This document shows positions 9,193 through 18,590 of a stretch of DNA of 64,000 nucleotides, in pieces. Under the pieces are notes generated by a model, which was given only the letters and a program-made list of their open reading frames with translations, searched no databases and was not told where the DNA came from. The DNA lies in the NCBI RefSeq assembly GCF_000188015.2, contig NZ_AEUX02000006.1:310001-374000 (forward strand). The letters run 5' to 3'. The stretch comes from Streptococcus ictaluri 707-05 (GTDB lineage: Bacteria > Bacillota > Bacilli > Lactobacillales > Streptococcaceae). Every line of letters starts with the position of its first letter. Position 1 is the stretch's first letter. The position numbers and the translations under genes were made by a program.

Positions 9193-9762
9193 ATGACCAA
9201 CCTTGAGATTGAATATAAGACCCTACTGACAAAAGAAGAGTACAAACGACTCTTGTCACAAATGACTCATATTCCACCAGTAACACAAACCAACTATTAT
9301 ATTGATACTAAAGATTTTGATTTAAAAGCTCATAAAATGTCACTACGTATTAGGACCTTTACAGATAGCGCTGAATTAACCCTAAAAGTTCCTGAGAAAG
9401 TGGGTAATCGCGAATACAATTTACATCTTGATTTAAAAAGTGCTAAAGAGATTATTAAAACAGGCATACTCCCGGAATCTTCAGCGCTTGATATTATCAA
9501 AAAAATTGGACTAGGCGACTCACAGTTAACGACGTTTGGCTATTTAACAACAATCCGCCGTGAAGCCGATACCACTATTGGTAAACTTGCCTTAGATTAT
9601 AATCAATATGCAAATATCAAAGATTATGAACTGGAATTAGAAGTGACCGATGCCATCAAGGGGAAAGAAGACTTCGAGAGTTTTCTCCTAGAAAATGATA
9701 TCTCATTTAAGTATGCCAAAAGTAAGGTAGCACGTTTCAGCAAAACCCTTAAGAAATCATAG
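9193..9762 (+). CDS. CYTH domain phosphohydrolase
   Basis: 189 aa. CYTH/triphosphate-tunnel metalloenzymes hydrolyse triphosphate-containing or related substrates using acidic residues inside a beta barrel. The signature ExExK is seen as LEIEYKTLL at the N-terminus, followed by the basic/acidic pattern MSLRIRTF, ELTLKVPEK, TTIRREAD and LALDYNQY. Its divergent position next to relQ is typical of Firmicutes (YjbK-like), which hints at a nucleotide-polyphosphate connection, but the true substrate is not known from sequence. Confidence 0.85.
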   Translation: MTNLEIEYKTLLTKEEYKRLLSQMTHIPPVTQTNYYIDTKDFDLKAHKMSLRIRTFTDSAELTLKVPEKVGNREYNLHLDLKSAKEIIKTGILPESSALDIIKKIGLGDSQLTTFGYLTTIRREADTTIGKLALDYNQYANIKDYELELEVTDAIKGKEDFESFLLENDISFKYAKSKVARFSKTLKKS

Positions 9763-9907
9763 TTTTACCTGATAAAAGCAACAGAAAAACTGCAATTTTT
9801 CTGTTTTTTTGTTAAAATAGAAATGTCAATTGATAACTATGAATAAAATGGAATCATCCTTTCCGTTTTCTATTCTATTTTTTGTAATGTAAGGAGCTAA
9901 ATCTATC

Positions 9908-10876
9908 ATGACTGAACGATATGCTGATAAGCAAATCAAACTGTTCTCACTCACCTCAAACCTTCCTATTGCTGAAAAAATTTCAAAAGCATCCGGAATT
10001 CCACTTGGAAAAATTTCCTCTCGACAATTTTCTGATGGTGAGATTATGATAAATATCGAAGAAACAGTTCGTGGTGATGATATTTACATCATTCAATCAA
10101 CTAGTTTCCCAGTCAATGACAATTTATGGGAACTACTCATTATGATTGATGCTTGTAAGCGTGCCAGCGCTAATTCTATTAGTGTTGTACTGCCTTACTT
10201 TGGCTACTCACGTCAAGACCGAGTGGCTAAATCACGCGAACCTATTACTGCAAAATTAGTAGCTAATATGCTAACTAAGGCTGGGATTGATCGCGTGGTC
10301 ACCTTGGATTTGCATGCTGTCCAAGTACAAGGATTCTTTGATATCCCCGTTGATAACTTATTTACTGTTCCTCTTTTTGCTGAACATTATGCGAGCTTAG
10401 GTCTTAAAGGTCCTGATACCGTTGTCGTTAGTCCTAAAAATTCTGGTATAAAACGTGCTAGAAGTTTAGCAGAATACCTAAACTCACCACTTGCTATTAT
10501 TGACTACGCTCAAGATGATGCTGAGCGTGAAGAAGGCTATGTTATTGGTGAAGTTTCTGGGAAAAAAGCGATTCTTATTGATGATATTTTAAACACAGGT
10601 AAAACATTTGCTGAAGCAGCTAAAATACTTGAACGCGCCGGATCAACTGAGATTTATGCCGTAGCTAGCCACGGGCTCTTTGCTGGAGGTGCTGCCGACG
10701 TTCTTGAAGCAGCGCCTATTCAAGAAATCATTGTAACTGATTCTGTGAAAACAAAAAATCGTGTGCCAGAAAATGTGACTTACTTGAGTGCTAGCGAGCT
10801 TATCGCTGAAGCTATTATCCGTATCCATGAAAGAAGACCTTTAAGCCCGCTCTTTTCTTACCATCCAAAAGGGTAA
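9908..10876 (+). CDS. prs: Ribose-phosphate pyrophosphokinase
   Basis: 322 aa. It makes PRPP from ribose 5-phosphate and ATP for purine, pyrimidine, histidine and NAD synthesis. Family motifs include [12 protein letters not shown] near residue 37, the flexible-loop [21 protein letters not shown] split around residue 100, the metal-binding [14 protein letters not shown], and the PRPP-binding loop [13 protein letters not shown] near 225. Streptococci usually carry two prs genes; this one lies next to a cysteine desulfurase and may be the paralogue annotated prs2. An upstream AAGGAG ribosome site supports the start. Confidence 0.93.
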   Translation: MTERYADKQIKLFSLTSNLPIAEKISKASGIPLGKISSRQFSDGEIMINIEETVRGDDIYIIQSTSFPVNDNLWELLIMIDACKRASANSISVVLPYFGYSRQDRVAKSREPITAKLVANMLTKAGIDRVVTLDLHAVQVQGFFDIPVDNLFTVPLFAEHYASLGLKGPDTVVVSPKNSGIKRARSLAEYLNSPLAIIDYAQDDAEREEGYVIGEVSGKKAILIDDILNTGKTFAEAAKILERAGSTEIYAVASHGLFAGGAADVLEAAPIQEIIVTDSVKTKNRVPENVTYLSASELIAEAIIRIHERRPLSPLFSYHPKG

Positions 10877-10881
10877 TACTC

Positions 10882-12006
10882 ATGACCATTTATTTTGATA
10901 ATGCTGCCACTACTCCTCTTAATGCAGCTTCTATTGATGCTATGACAAAATGGATAACCAGCCAAAACTTTGGGAATCCATCTAGCATTCATCACATGGG
11001 AAGACAAGCTAACAAAATTTTAAGAGAATGTCGTCAAAGCATCGCACAACATCTTGCTAGTAAAGAAAATCAAATCACCTTCACTTCAGGTGGATCAGAA
11101 AGTAACAACAATGCTATAAAAGGTTATGCTTTAGCGCACCAACATAAAGGCAAACACCTTATTACTACTAAAATTGAACATCACTCCGTCTTACATACTA
11201 TGGCTTACTTAGAAGAGCGTTTTGGCTTTGAAGTCAGTTATTTAGATGTCTGTGATGGTCAGATAAACATGAAGCAATTTCAATCACTCCTAAGAGAAGA
11301 TACGATCTTAGTAAGTATGATGTTTGCTAACAATGAAACCGGGGATTTGTTACCTATTAAAGAAGTTGGGGACTTGCTCAAGCATCATCAAGCTGCTTTT
11401 CATGTTGACGCTGTTCAAGTTGTAGGAAAAATAGCACTTCATCCCGATGACTACGGCATTGATTTAATGTCTGCATCAGCGCACAAATTTCATGGTCCTA
11501 AAGGTGTTGGCTTTCTCTATAACAGAGGCCTCAAATTTGATAGCTTAATTCAAGGTGGCGAACAAGAAGAAAAAAGACGTGCAGGTACTGAGAATATGAT
11601 AGGCATTGTGGGAATGACTGCTGCTCTTGATGATGCCTTTTCTCACCTTTCCCAAAATTTTTCTCATGTTGAACAATTAGAACAATTGTTACAAGAAGAG
11701 CTTACGTCTTTAGATTTTCACATCAATGGCCGAAGTAAGGCTTATCTTCCTCATGTCTTAAACCTCAGCTTTCCAAATCATCAAAACAGTATCGTATTAA
11801 CCCAATTGGATTTAGAAGATATAGCTGTTTCGACTGGTTCTGCCTGTACCGCTGGAACAGTGGAGCCAAGTCATGTCCTATCGGCTTATTATGGTAAGGA
11901 TTCTAGTCGCTTAAAAGATTCTATTCGTATCAGTTTTTCAGATCAAAACACCCAAGAAGAAGTATTCTATTTAGCAAAAATTTTAACAAAAATTCTAGGA
12001 GATTAA
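10882..12006 (+). CDS. Cysteine desulfurase (NifS/IscS-like)
   Basis: 374 aa PLP-dependent enzyme that mobilises sulfur from cysteine as a persulfide for tRNA thiolation or Fe-S assembly. Motifs: YFDNAATTPL at the N-terminus, TSGGSESNNNAI near 70, HVDAVQVVGK, and the PLP lysine in SASAHKFHGPKG near residue 204; the persulfide cysteine lies in STGSACTAG near 325. It begins six bases after prs and is followed by a DUF1831 gene at a two-base gap, so the three genes are coupled. Whether it serves tRNA (with an MnmA/ThiI partner elsewhere) or clusters cannot be told. Confidence 0.9.
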   Translation: MTIYFDNAATTPLNAASIDAMTKWITSQNFGNPSSIHHMGRQANKILRECRQSIAQHLASKENQITFTSGGSESNNNAIKGYALAHQHKGKHLITTKIEHHSVLHTMAYLEERFGFEVSYLDVCDGQINMKQFQSLLREDTILVSMMFANNETGDLLPIKEVGDLLKHHQAAFHVDAVQVVGKIALHPDDYGIDLMSASAHKFHGPKGVGFLYNRGLKFDSLIQGGEQEEKRRAGTENMIGIVGMTAALDDAFSHLSQNFSHVEQLEQLLQEELTSLDFHINGRSKAYLPHVLNLSFPNHQNSIVLTQLDLEDIAVSTGSACTAGTVEPSHVLSAYYGKDSSRLKDSIRISFSDQNTQEEVFYLAKILTKILGD

Positions 12007-12007
12007 G

Positions 12008-12355
12008 ATGGCGTTTGAAAAAGAAATTAGCCTTAAAGACTGTCAATACAGTTACCAAATCAGTCCCAATATCAAAAAGTATACTTTACGTGATACTACT
12101 TTCGTTCAAACTAAAATTGGACATTATCAGTTAACTAGACTTTTGGAAAAAGTTCCCAATTCTGGCGAAGGCTTTCCATTAAAAATCACTATTAATAAAG
12201 ATTTAGATGCCTTTAAACTCACTATTACAGATAAAAGTGGACTACGCATGGTAAACATTTTCAAATCCGAAGACAATAAAATACTACAAGATAAGTTTTA
12301 TTTCTTAATGGATAGTTTAGTGGAAAGAGATGTTTTTATCAAAAAAGAACAATAA
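12008..12355 (+). CDS. DUF1831 family protein
   Basis: 115 aa small soluble protein (start MAFEKEISLKDCQYSYQISP). I recognise it as the DUF1831 family that regularly follows a cysteine desulfurase in Lactobacillales. No catalytic motif is visible. The two-base gap to the desulfurase suggests translational coupling and a linked, possibly accessory, role in sulfur transfer; that is inference from context. Confidence 0.7.
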   Translation: MAFEKEISLKDCQYSYQISPNIKKYTLRDTTFVQTKIGHYQLTRLLEKVPNSGEGFPLKITINKDLDAFKLTITDKSGLRMVNIFKSEDNKILQDKFYFLMDSLVERDVFIKKEQ

Positions 12356-12462
12356 CATTCTCTTTAAAAGTTGTGACCGATTAGTCATAACTTTTTCTTT
12401 TGATCTCATTTTTAATAAATAATCAGACTATTCATTTTTATGTGTAAAAAAATAATCAAATA

Positions 12463-12493
12463 GTTGCAACTTTCACAAAGTTTCTGTTACAAT
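12463..12493 (+). promoter_or_regulatory. Probable rex promoter
   Basis: TTGCAA near 12464 and TACAAT near 12488 are spaced by about 18 bases, upstream of the AAGGAG ribosome site of rex. The spacer holds TTTCACAAAG, which resembles half of a Rex operator (TTGTGA/TCACAA), so autoregulation is possible but not clear. Confidence 0.45.
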
Positions 12494-12539
12494 GGTTACA
12501 GATTAAAAGAGAAAAAATATCATTTAAGGAGCAATAAAA

Positions 12540-13184
12540 GTGGTTATTGACAAATCTATTCCAAAGGCGACTGCTAAACGCTTATCGCTCTACTACCGTA
12601 TTTTCAAACGTTTTCATGCTGATCAAGTCGAAAAAGCAAGCTCTAAACAAATTGCAGATGCTATGGGAATCGACTCTGCAACTGTACGTCGCGACTTCTC
12701 CTACTTCGGCGAATTAGGTCGTCGTGGTTTTGGCTATGACGTTTCTAAGTTAATGAATTTCTTTGCAGATTTACTCAACGATCATTCGACTACTAATGTG
12801 GTTTTAGTCGGCTGTGGTAATATCGGGCGTGCTTTATTGCGATACCGCTTCCACGATCGTAATAAAATGCAAATTGCAATGGGCTTTGATATTGATGACA
12901 ATCCTATTGTTGGAACAAAGACAGCTGATGGCATTCCCATCTATGGTATTTCAACCATTAAAGAACAATTGGCAGATACCAATATTGAAACAGCTATTTT
13001 GACTGTTCCGAGTGTCCAAGCTCAAGAAGTTGCGGAACAACTCATTGACGCTGGTGTCCGAGGCATCTTAAGTTTTGCACCCGTTCATTTACAAGTTCCT
13101 AAAGGGATTATTGTTCAGTCAGTTGATTTAACTAGTGAGTTACAGACCTTACTTTACTTTATGAATCAAAACCAAATGGATTAA
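12540..13184 (+). CDS. rex: Redox-sensing transcriptional repressor Rex
   Basis: 214 aa starting at GTG with an AAGGAG site eight bases upstream. Rex senses the NADH/NAD ratio and represses fermentation and respiration genes. The N-terminal winged helix includes [26 protein letters not shown] split over residues 42-65, and the Rossmann domain begins at [14 protein letters not shown] near 85. The C-terminal swap helix ends [11 protein letters not shown]. Length and motifs are normal. It is followed by a convergent terminator facing radC. Confidence 0.94.
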   Translation: MVIDKSIPKATAKRLSLYYRIFKRFHADQVEKASSKQIADAMGIDSATVRRDFSYFGELGRRGFGYDVSKLMNFFADLLNDHSTTNVVLVGCGNIGRALLRYRFHDRNKMQIAMGFDIDDNPIVGTKTADGIPIYGISTIKEQLADTNIETAILTVPSVQAQEVAEQLIDAGVRGILSFAPVHLQVPKGIIVQSVDLTSELQTLLYFMNQNQMD

Positions 13185-13229
13185 GATGCCCCTTATCATT
13201 GAAAATGCTTGTTTTTAGCGATACATAGA

Positions 13230-13267
13230 AAAGATCCTGTCACAGATTTTGTCTGGCAGGATTTTTT
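13230..13267. terminator. Convergent terminator between rex and radC
   Basis: An imperfect inverted repeat around AGATCCTGTC and GGCAGGATTTTTT sits between two convergent genes and ends in a T run on the plus strand; it likely ends the rex transcript. Confidence 0.7.
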
Positions 13268-13271
13268 AGTG

Positions 13272-13952
13272 TTAAAATAAGTCTGTCTTCTCTCGAAAAC
13301 TATAATAACCAGTCTTGCTAACAATAATATGATCAAGGCAAATAATACCTAAATAATCACAGGACTCTTTTATTTTTTCTGTAAAACGGTAATCATTGTC
13401 ACTTGGCGATGTCGTCCCCGACGGGTGATTATGAACAACAATCAAACTAGTAGCCATATTTTTACAAGCATAATATAAAATTTCACGTGGCTCCGCAATA
13501 GAGCGTCTGACTGTCCCGATAAAAATTATTTTTTCTTCAATGACTCTATTTTGGGTATCCAGATAGATCGCCATCAAATGTTCTTGCTTTTTATGTCCTA
13601 GGGTTAACATCAATTGTTTTGCGACCTGACTGCTAGATACAATTTGTCTGGAAATTGATTGATCAGCTAATTGAATACGATTGGCGAATTCTAACATGGC
13701 CTTAATTTCAATAGCTTTTACTTTTCCAATTCCTGCTAGTTGCTGTAACTCCTGAAGAGATAAGGTTTTAAAATCTGCTAAGCTATCTAACAGTGATAAG
13801 AGATAGGAAGACAGCTCTAATACACGCTTATCTTTGTTTCCAGTTCGTAACAAAATAGCCAGTAATTCTTGATTACTTAAGGCTTCTGCACCTTGTTGTA
13901 TTAAGCGTTCTCTTGGCATCAGACTTTTCTGATCCACTTTGATGGAATACAT
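13272..13952 (-). CDS. radC: RadC family protein (JAB1/MPN domain)
   Basis: 226 aa. Despite the name, a DNA-repair role is not established for the family. The N-terminal part has a helix-hairpin-helix ([12 protein letters not shown] near residue 70); the C-terminal JAB/MPN metal-binding motif is [16 protein letters not shown] near 173, the HxHx(7)SxxD pattern of this family. Length is typical. It ends at the rex terminator and is unrelated in function to its neighbours as far as can be seen. Confidence 0.9.
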   Translation of the reverse strand: MYSIKVDQKSLMPRERLIQQGAEALSNQELLAILLRTGNKDKRVLELSSYLLSLLDSLADFKTLSLQELQQLAGIGKVKAIEIKAMLEFANRIQLADQSISRQIVSSSQVAKQLMLTLGHKKQEHLMAIYLDTQNRVIEEKIIFIGTVRRSIAEPREILYYACKNMATSLIVVHNHPSGTTSPSDNDYRFTEKIKESCDYLGIICLDHIIVSKTGYYSFREKTDLF

Positions 13953-13980
13953 ACGGTTACCTCCACCAATTCTATTCGTT

Positions 13981-14017
13981 AAAAAACAAGTTTCTAGTTA
14001 GAAACCTGTTTTTTTTG
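13981..14017 (-). terminator. Terminator at the end of the AI-2E-type permease gene
   Basis: An inverted repeat (AAAACAAGTTTC and GAAACCTGTTTT with one mismatch) ends in a T tract on the minus strand and overlaps the last codons of the permease gene. Confidence 0.6.
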
Positions 14018-15124
14018 TATGGCTTGTTTTTTATAAATATGATCCTTAATGACCTGATAGAAGGTTGCAGCTAAAGGTACCGCAATGATCATCCCTACAA
14101 TTCCCTTGAGAGAGGCTCCTAGAGTAATGGCCATCAAGACCCACATAGCTGGTAAACCAATAGACCCTCCTACTACTCTAGGGTAAATGAAGTTTCCTTC
14201 AATTTGTTGTAAAATAATCAAAAAGACTAAAAAGACAAGGGCTTGACTCATGGATTGGGTCATTATCAAAATAAAGCCGACTGCCACACCAATAGAGGCT
14301 CCAATAACAGGAATAAGGGCGGTAAATGCTACTAGGACACCAATTGTTCCTGCAAATGGTAATTGCAATAAAAACATCCCACCAGCTGTTAGGGCCCCTA
14401 GAATCATAGCTTCCAAGGTCTGACTAACAAAAAAACCATGGAAACGGTGATGTAATAAATCAACCAAATAATGAATTCTTTGTGAGTATTTACCAGCATA
14501 GGTATCCACTAGAATGTTTCCTTGACGACACAAGCTTTCTTTACTGGCTAACACATACAATGAAAAGACAAAACTAATAAAGAGGTTAATAATGGCTGAA
14601 GCAATAACTGTTACTGAACTTAAGATATTACTCAAAACACCAATAAACTGTTTTAATAGCTGCTGACTGTAATTAGTGATTGTCTCGGTTAATTTAGCAT
14701 CCCCACCAATATATCGAATCATTCTCGCAATTAATTTGTTATGACTTAAGTCTTCAACTACCTGTTTAATAGTAGACGTATCAAACTTGGTTAAAGTACT
14801 GATACTAGCTATCAAATCAGGAATCACAATGGAGATTATCCATGTAAATAAAATAATAAAGGTCAAATAGGCTAAAAGCATGCAAATTCCACGCTTTAAC
14901 TTTAAAGCAATTTGAGAGTGAGAAAAGGCATATAAATAAGCCTTTTCATAAGCATTCATCACAATATTCACAATGTAAGCAACTGCTGCTCCATAGAGAA
15001 ACGGTAAGCTGGTTTTGTAAATGGTCTGAACAATATCTGCACCGCCATTCCAATTAGCTTGAATAGCATAGCATAAAACAAAAGCAAGTACGATATAGAA
15101 GACTTGTTTTTTTTCAAATTTCAT
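13994..15124 (-). CDS. AI-2E family transporter (UPF0118 membrane protein)
   Basis: 376 aa integral membrane protein with about eight hydrophobic segments: an N-terminal pair (residues 7-60), one at about 78-98, a long middle soluble stretch (100-150), and a C-terminal cluster (205-365) that includes the family's conserved [11 protein letters not shown] and [13 protein letters not shown] stretches. Members export diverse small molecules or act as Na+/H+ antiporters; the AI-2 link is historical and does not apply generally. The basic tail [12 protein letters not shown] is cytosolic. No operon partner is evident. Confidence 0.8.
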   Translation of the reverse strand: MKFEKKQVFYIVLAFVLCYAIQANWNGGADIVQTIYKTSLPFLYGAAVAYIVNIVMNAYEKAYLYAFSHSQIALKLKRGICMLLAYLTFIILFTWIISIVIPDLIASISTLTKFDTSTIKQVVEDLSHNKLIARMIRYIGGDAKLTETITNYSQQLLKQFIGVLSNILSSVTVIASAIINLFISFVFSLYVLASKESLCRQGNILVDTYAGKYSQRIHYLVDLLHHRFHGFFVSQTLEAMILGALTAGGMFLLQLPFAGTIGVLVAFTALIPVIGASIGVAVGFILIMTQSMSQALVFLVFLIILQQIEGNFIYPRVVGGSIGLPAMWVLMAITLGASLKGIVGMIIAVPLAATFYQVIKDHIYKKQAIQKKQVSN

Positions 15125-15249
15125 ATTAACTCCTTTTTATCTATTATACACTAAATCATCTAAAATCTTACGGAGCTGGGATTAAAAAAGAAGCTATCTT
15201 AAGATAACTCTTTCTTAGGTGATTGGTTATAAGCAAAGATTCTATCTTA

Positions 15250-15864
15250 TCATAAGTAGGTTTTGATTATCTCTGAAATTTTACTGTAAGCCAAAAAATT
15301 CAAATGCATGCCATCTAAAGTATACTCATCAGCCAATCCACCTTGTTCATTTTTCAAGATACTATTGATATCAATAAAATTAATCGCTGGAATCATGGCT
15401 AGATCTTGATTAATCTCATCGATGGCTTGGTTTGTCCTTGCTTTAACCGTCTTTTGATAGATAGGATTTTTAGAAACAGGTACCAAAGATAACAAACTAA
15501 TCTGACAATAAATAGAGTGGCTACGAATCTGACCAATAATATCGACAATGTTAGACAAGATATGCGCCTTGTCAAAGCCTAGTCCAATATCATTGCATCC
15601 TATTAACAAGATAACATGCTCAGGATTAAGGTCATTAACCTGGGTATCCACATGATCCAATAACCATTGACTATCTGTTCCTGCGATTCCTCTATTTGTA
15701 AGAGGAAAGTCTTGACCGAAATATTTTTTGATAGGGTAAAACTCAATAATGGAATCTCCAGCTATGACTACTCCACCATCTGCTACTTTTTTATTTTTGA
15801 GCTGATAATCAGCTAGTTTATTTTGTTGGTATTGTAATAATTCTTCTGAAATAACTTCTAACAT
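15250..15864 (-). CDS. SGNH/GDSL-type hydrolase (acetylhydrolase-like)
   Basis: 204 aa without a signal peptide, so cytosolic. SGNH blocks: the nucleophile serine in VVIAGDSIIEFYP near residue 37, glycine in NRGIAGTDSQWL, asparagine in LLIGCNDIGLG near 88, and the Asp-x-x-His in YTLDGMHLNFLAYSK near 187. Platelet-activating-factor acetylhydrolase-like streptococcal proteins have this layout. Substrate is unknown. It lies downstream of the IS1239-type insertion and seems intact. Confidence 0.8.
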   Translation of the reverse strand: MLEVISEELLQYQQNKLADYQLKNKKVADGGVVIAGDSIIEFYPIKKYFGQDFPLTNRGIAGTDSQWLLDHVDTQVNDLNPEHVILLIGCNDIGLGFDKAHILSNIVDIIGQIRSHSIYCQISLLSLVPVSKNPIYQKTVKARTNQAIDEINQDLAMIPAINFIDINSILKNEQGGLADEYTLDGMHLNFLAYSKISEIIKTYL

Positions 15865-15899
15865 GATTGACTCCTTTTTCTAACTTCCAGTATATCAAA

Positions 15900-16115
15900 A
15901 AAGAATCAGACAAGGCAGCAAAAGGATTTTTGAGACAAAGTAAACCTTTTATAACTAAAAAAGCTGCTGGTCTTTATGAAAAAGCACCTGCAACTTTTTG
16001 AAATAACATATTATCATCAACTTGCTTACATCAAAACTTCCCTTACAAAGCCAGTGTCAGCTTCATTGACGACTAAGAAAATTGTTGCACCTGACAACAA
16101 TAAAGTGTTACCCGC
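15900..16115 (+). other. Gene-less flank of the IS1239-type element with coding-like remnants
   Basis: This 216-base stretch between the SGNH gene and the IS holds no intact ORF. Plus-strand reading gives a fragment containing KPFITKKAAGLYEKAPATF then a stop, and in another frame a fragment containing KKIVAPDNNKVLPAL ending where the IS begins. It could be the decayed tail of a surface-type gene, but no family is recognised. The missing end of the ClC gene is not here. GTTGCACCTGACAAC at 16084-16098 looks like a shortened copy of the IS right end. Confidence 0.3.
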
Positions 16116-16141
16116 GTTGTAAAATGAAGTGCAACAAAAAA

Positions 16142-16202
16142 GACATGTTCGTCTGATATACTAGAATTCCCCAATTCAGTATGGAAAGCAGATGAACATG
16201 TC
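16142..16202 (+). promoter_or_regulatory. Stem-loop over the transposase start codon
   Basis: GACATGTTCGTCTG (16142-16155) pairs with CAGATGAACATGTC (16189-16202) over 14 bases with a single G-U pair. The second arm contains the ATG at 16192. Such a hairpin in read-through transcripts would hide the start, a known way for IS elements to avoid activation by outside promoters. The pairing is seen; the role is inferred. Confidence 0.6.
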
Positions 16203-17220
16203 CAACATTAATTCTACCAGAAAATCATCCTATTCTCATCTTTCAGCCACAGAACGGGGTGAAATTGCTGCTTATCTGACAATGGGAAAGAAACCCGCTG
16301 AGATTGCTCGACTCTGGGGTCGTCACCTTTCTACAATCTGCCCAGCAATAATACGTGGTTCAATAAAACAGGTAATGGATAAGAGTGGAAAACAAACCTT
16401 CTTCAACGCCTATTTCGCTGATAGTGGGCAACATGTCTCTAAAACCTATTGTCAATAGAGTTCTTATCTCTAGTTGAATGACTGCTCCGCTAGGTTCATT
16501 GAACAATTAGAATCTGCCTTGACGGCTAACATTCGTCTCCATAGTGTGGATAGTTTTGTTCAGACTTACAAAGTGAACCATCCGGAAGAAGTCGTCCCCT
16601 CTACCAAAACGATTTATCGTTATATCAGAGAGGGGGTATCAGCTATTAAACCTATCGATTTGCCTAAGATGGTTAGTATCAGAAAACGTTATAAGAAAGT
16701 CATGAAGACGAATAAGAAGACTTTAGGTAAATCTATCGAAGAACGTCCAGAATATATTAATGATCGTTCTGAATTTGGGCATTGGGAGATTGATTTGGTT
16801 CTCGGCAAGAAAACCAAAGGTGAAGCTGTTATGTTGACTTTGGTAGAGCGCCAGACACGCTATGCACTAGGAGTTAAGCTAGAAGACAAGCAGTCCCAAA
16901 CCATTAACCGAGCTGTCACGCATCTCATCAGTCAGTATCCTATTGCATCCATCACAGCGGATAATGGTTCTGAGTTTAGTTTACTCTCAAACTTAGAAGC
17001 TGTTGAAGTTTACTTTGCACATCCCTATTCTTCACATGAGAGAGGAAAAAACGAGAACTTCAATGGCCTCCTCAGAGAATATGTCCCTAAAGGAGTCTCA
17101 CTTAATCCACTAACCTCTGAAGAACTTGACAATTATATTACTGCCATCAATGAGCGCCCAAGACGACTTCTTCAATATCAATCCTCAAAATTCCTGTTTG
17201 AGCTATCCCGAACAGCTTAA
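16192..17220 (+). pseudogene. IS30-family transposase (IS1239-like), interrupted
   Basis: The frame runs from MNMSNINSTRKSSYSHL to FELSRTA but has two in-frame TAG stops at 16456-16458 and 16471-16473, splitting it into 88 and 248 aa. The N-terminal helix-turn-helix region (LSATERGEIAAYL, KPAEIARLWGRHLSTI) and the DDE domain are both present: D in EIDLVLGKKTKG, D in ITADNGSEF, and E in HERGKNENFNGLLREY. Between the helix-turn-helix and the first stop the sequence also departs from what I recall of IS1239, so the lesion is more than a point change. The element should not make its own active transposase. Confidence 0.85.
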
Positions 17221-17269
17221 CATCTGGAACTCTAGTTATCTATGAACTGGTTGCACTTGACTTGACAAC

Positions 17270-18309
17270 TTGCGAACCAATTTGCTTAAAGAATAAGGCA
17301 AATAAAGTTCCAGACAAGGCACCCAAGGTCAAGATTGGAAGGAAGATACCTCCAGGTAAACCACTAGAGTAACTAAACATGCTAACAATAAACCGAATGA
17401 ATAAATACAAAGCAATGGTCACAAGTGGTAACTCTACTTGTGAAAGAGAAATAATCAAACCATGGCCCCCACCTAACAATTGAGGAAAATAATAGCCAAC
17501 AGGTAGAATAACCAGTACTGTTAAGATCCCATAAAAAGCGGGAGTTATTTTTAAGTATTTTCCTAAAAAGTCATAGATAAGATGAAAACGCAGAATAACC
17601 CATTCATACACATAGCCTAAAATTCCCAGAAAAACACCTAGCAATAAGAGCAGCCAATATTGATTTAATCCTAGAAAAGGCATTGCTTTTGGCATAGCTA
17701 GTACTGGCCTGAGCCCAAAAATATGCAATGAGATAAAATTAGCAACAAGGCTAGCTACTAAGGCTGTAATCCAAATTAATCGTGAAAAATGATGGTAAAT
17801 TTCTTCAACAACAAATAACAAACCTGCAATAGGGGCATTAAAAGCTGCAGATAAACCAGCTGCTGCACCACTTGCAATCAGCACCCTTTTTTCCAATCCA
17901 CTAGATTTTAAAGCTTTTGCCAAGCCTTTAGCTGACATAGCACCTAATTGAGTGGAAGGACCTTCTCTTCCTAGCATAAAGCCCATTGAAATAGCTAAGG
18001 TTCCCGCTAGAAATTTTTTCCATAAGACACTCCACCAATTAGGAGACATAAGGCCCTTTAACTCACCTTCTACGTGCGGGATACCAGAACCCTTGATATC
18101 TGGGTCAGATTTGACCAGATAACCCACAAAAAGAATAATCAGTAAACTGACTACTAAAATTGGCAATAATAAAAAAGGATTGCTATGTGATTGGTGGTAA
18201 ACATCAACTACCCTTTCAGCAAGAATCTCAATTAATAAGCGAAATAGACTAACCACCACTCCTGAAATAACCCCTACCAGAATCCCACGCCAAACATATG
18301 ATTTTCCAT
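17270..18309 (-). pseudogene. ClC-type voltage-gated chloride channel/antiporter, truncated and frameshifted
   Basis: ClC proteins exchange chloride for protons or conduct chloride across the membrane. The selectivity motifs GSGIPHVEG, GREGPSTQLG and GLPGGIFLPILTLG are intact. The 3' end is cut by the IS1239-type element: after FFKQIGSQ the frame enters the IS repeat and stops at 17240, losing the last helices and any TrkA-C domain. The 5' end is also damaged: the ATG with a GAGAGG site at 18307-18309 gives only a short peptide, while the family frame (SYVWRGILVGVISG) lies one base out; one extra A in the run at 18302-18305 would join them. The open stretch from the internal GTG at 18259 has no proper ribosome site. 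Confidence 0.85.
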
Positions 18310-18590
18310 TTTTTCCTCTCTTTCTTTTAAATGCACTAGACCTATTGTATCAAAGTCTATGATAAGTTTCTAGTCGACTGAAATAGAAAAAGATAAAAAA
18401 GAGAACCTTGTCATCTCTACAAAGCTCTCTGATGGATGTAAGAAATTAAGGAAAAAGCGATCAACTTGAAGCAAAAGTCACTTTTGGCTACTTTGTTTGT
18501 CGCTGGAATAAACAGGATATTTACTAATACCCTAGAAAAGCTCCTTATCCTTTTAATCTAGGAACAGGGCTTGTCTACCAATCTAAGTGA
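18310..18590. other. Intergenic stretch between maeE and the ClC gene, nothing recognised
   Basis: About 280 bases with no ORF of note, no clear promoter pair and no strong inverted repeat. A short plus-strand open stretch near 18457-18560 shows no family resemblance. Confidence 0.4.

Larger units (their letters stand above)
16116..17269 (+). mobile_element. IS30-family insertion sequence, IS1239-like (degenerate)
   Basis: About 1.15 kb bounded by 20-base imperfect inverted repeats: GTTGTAAAATGAAGTGCAAC at 16116-16135 and its counterpart at 17250-17269, matching at 17 of 20 bases. It contains one transposase frame broken by stops. No matching short target duplication is visible at the two ends, and the target ClC gene does not continue on the far side, which suggests an adjacent deletion or rearrangement after insertion. 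The name IS1239 rests on recalled similarity of the transposase. Confidence 0.8.

Noticed and set aside
15184..15220. Terminator downstream of the SGNH gene
   Set aside because: A TATCTTAAGATA dyad is present but there is little room for a loop and no distinct T run, so it is not firm enough to list.
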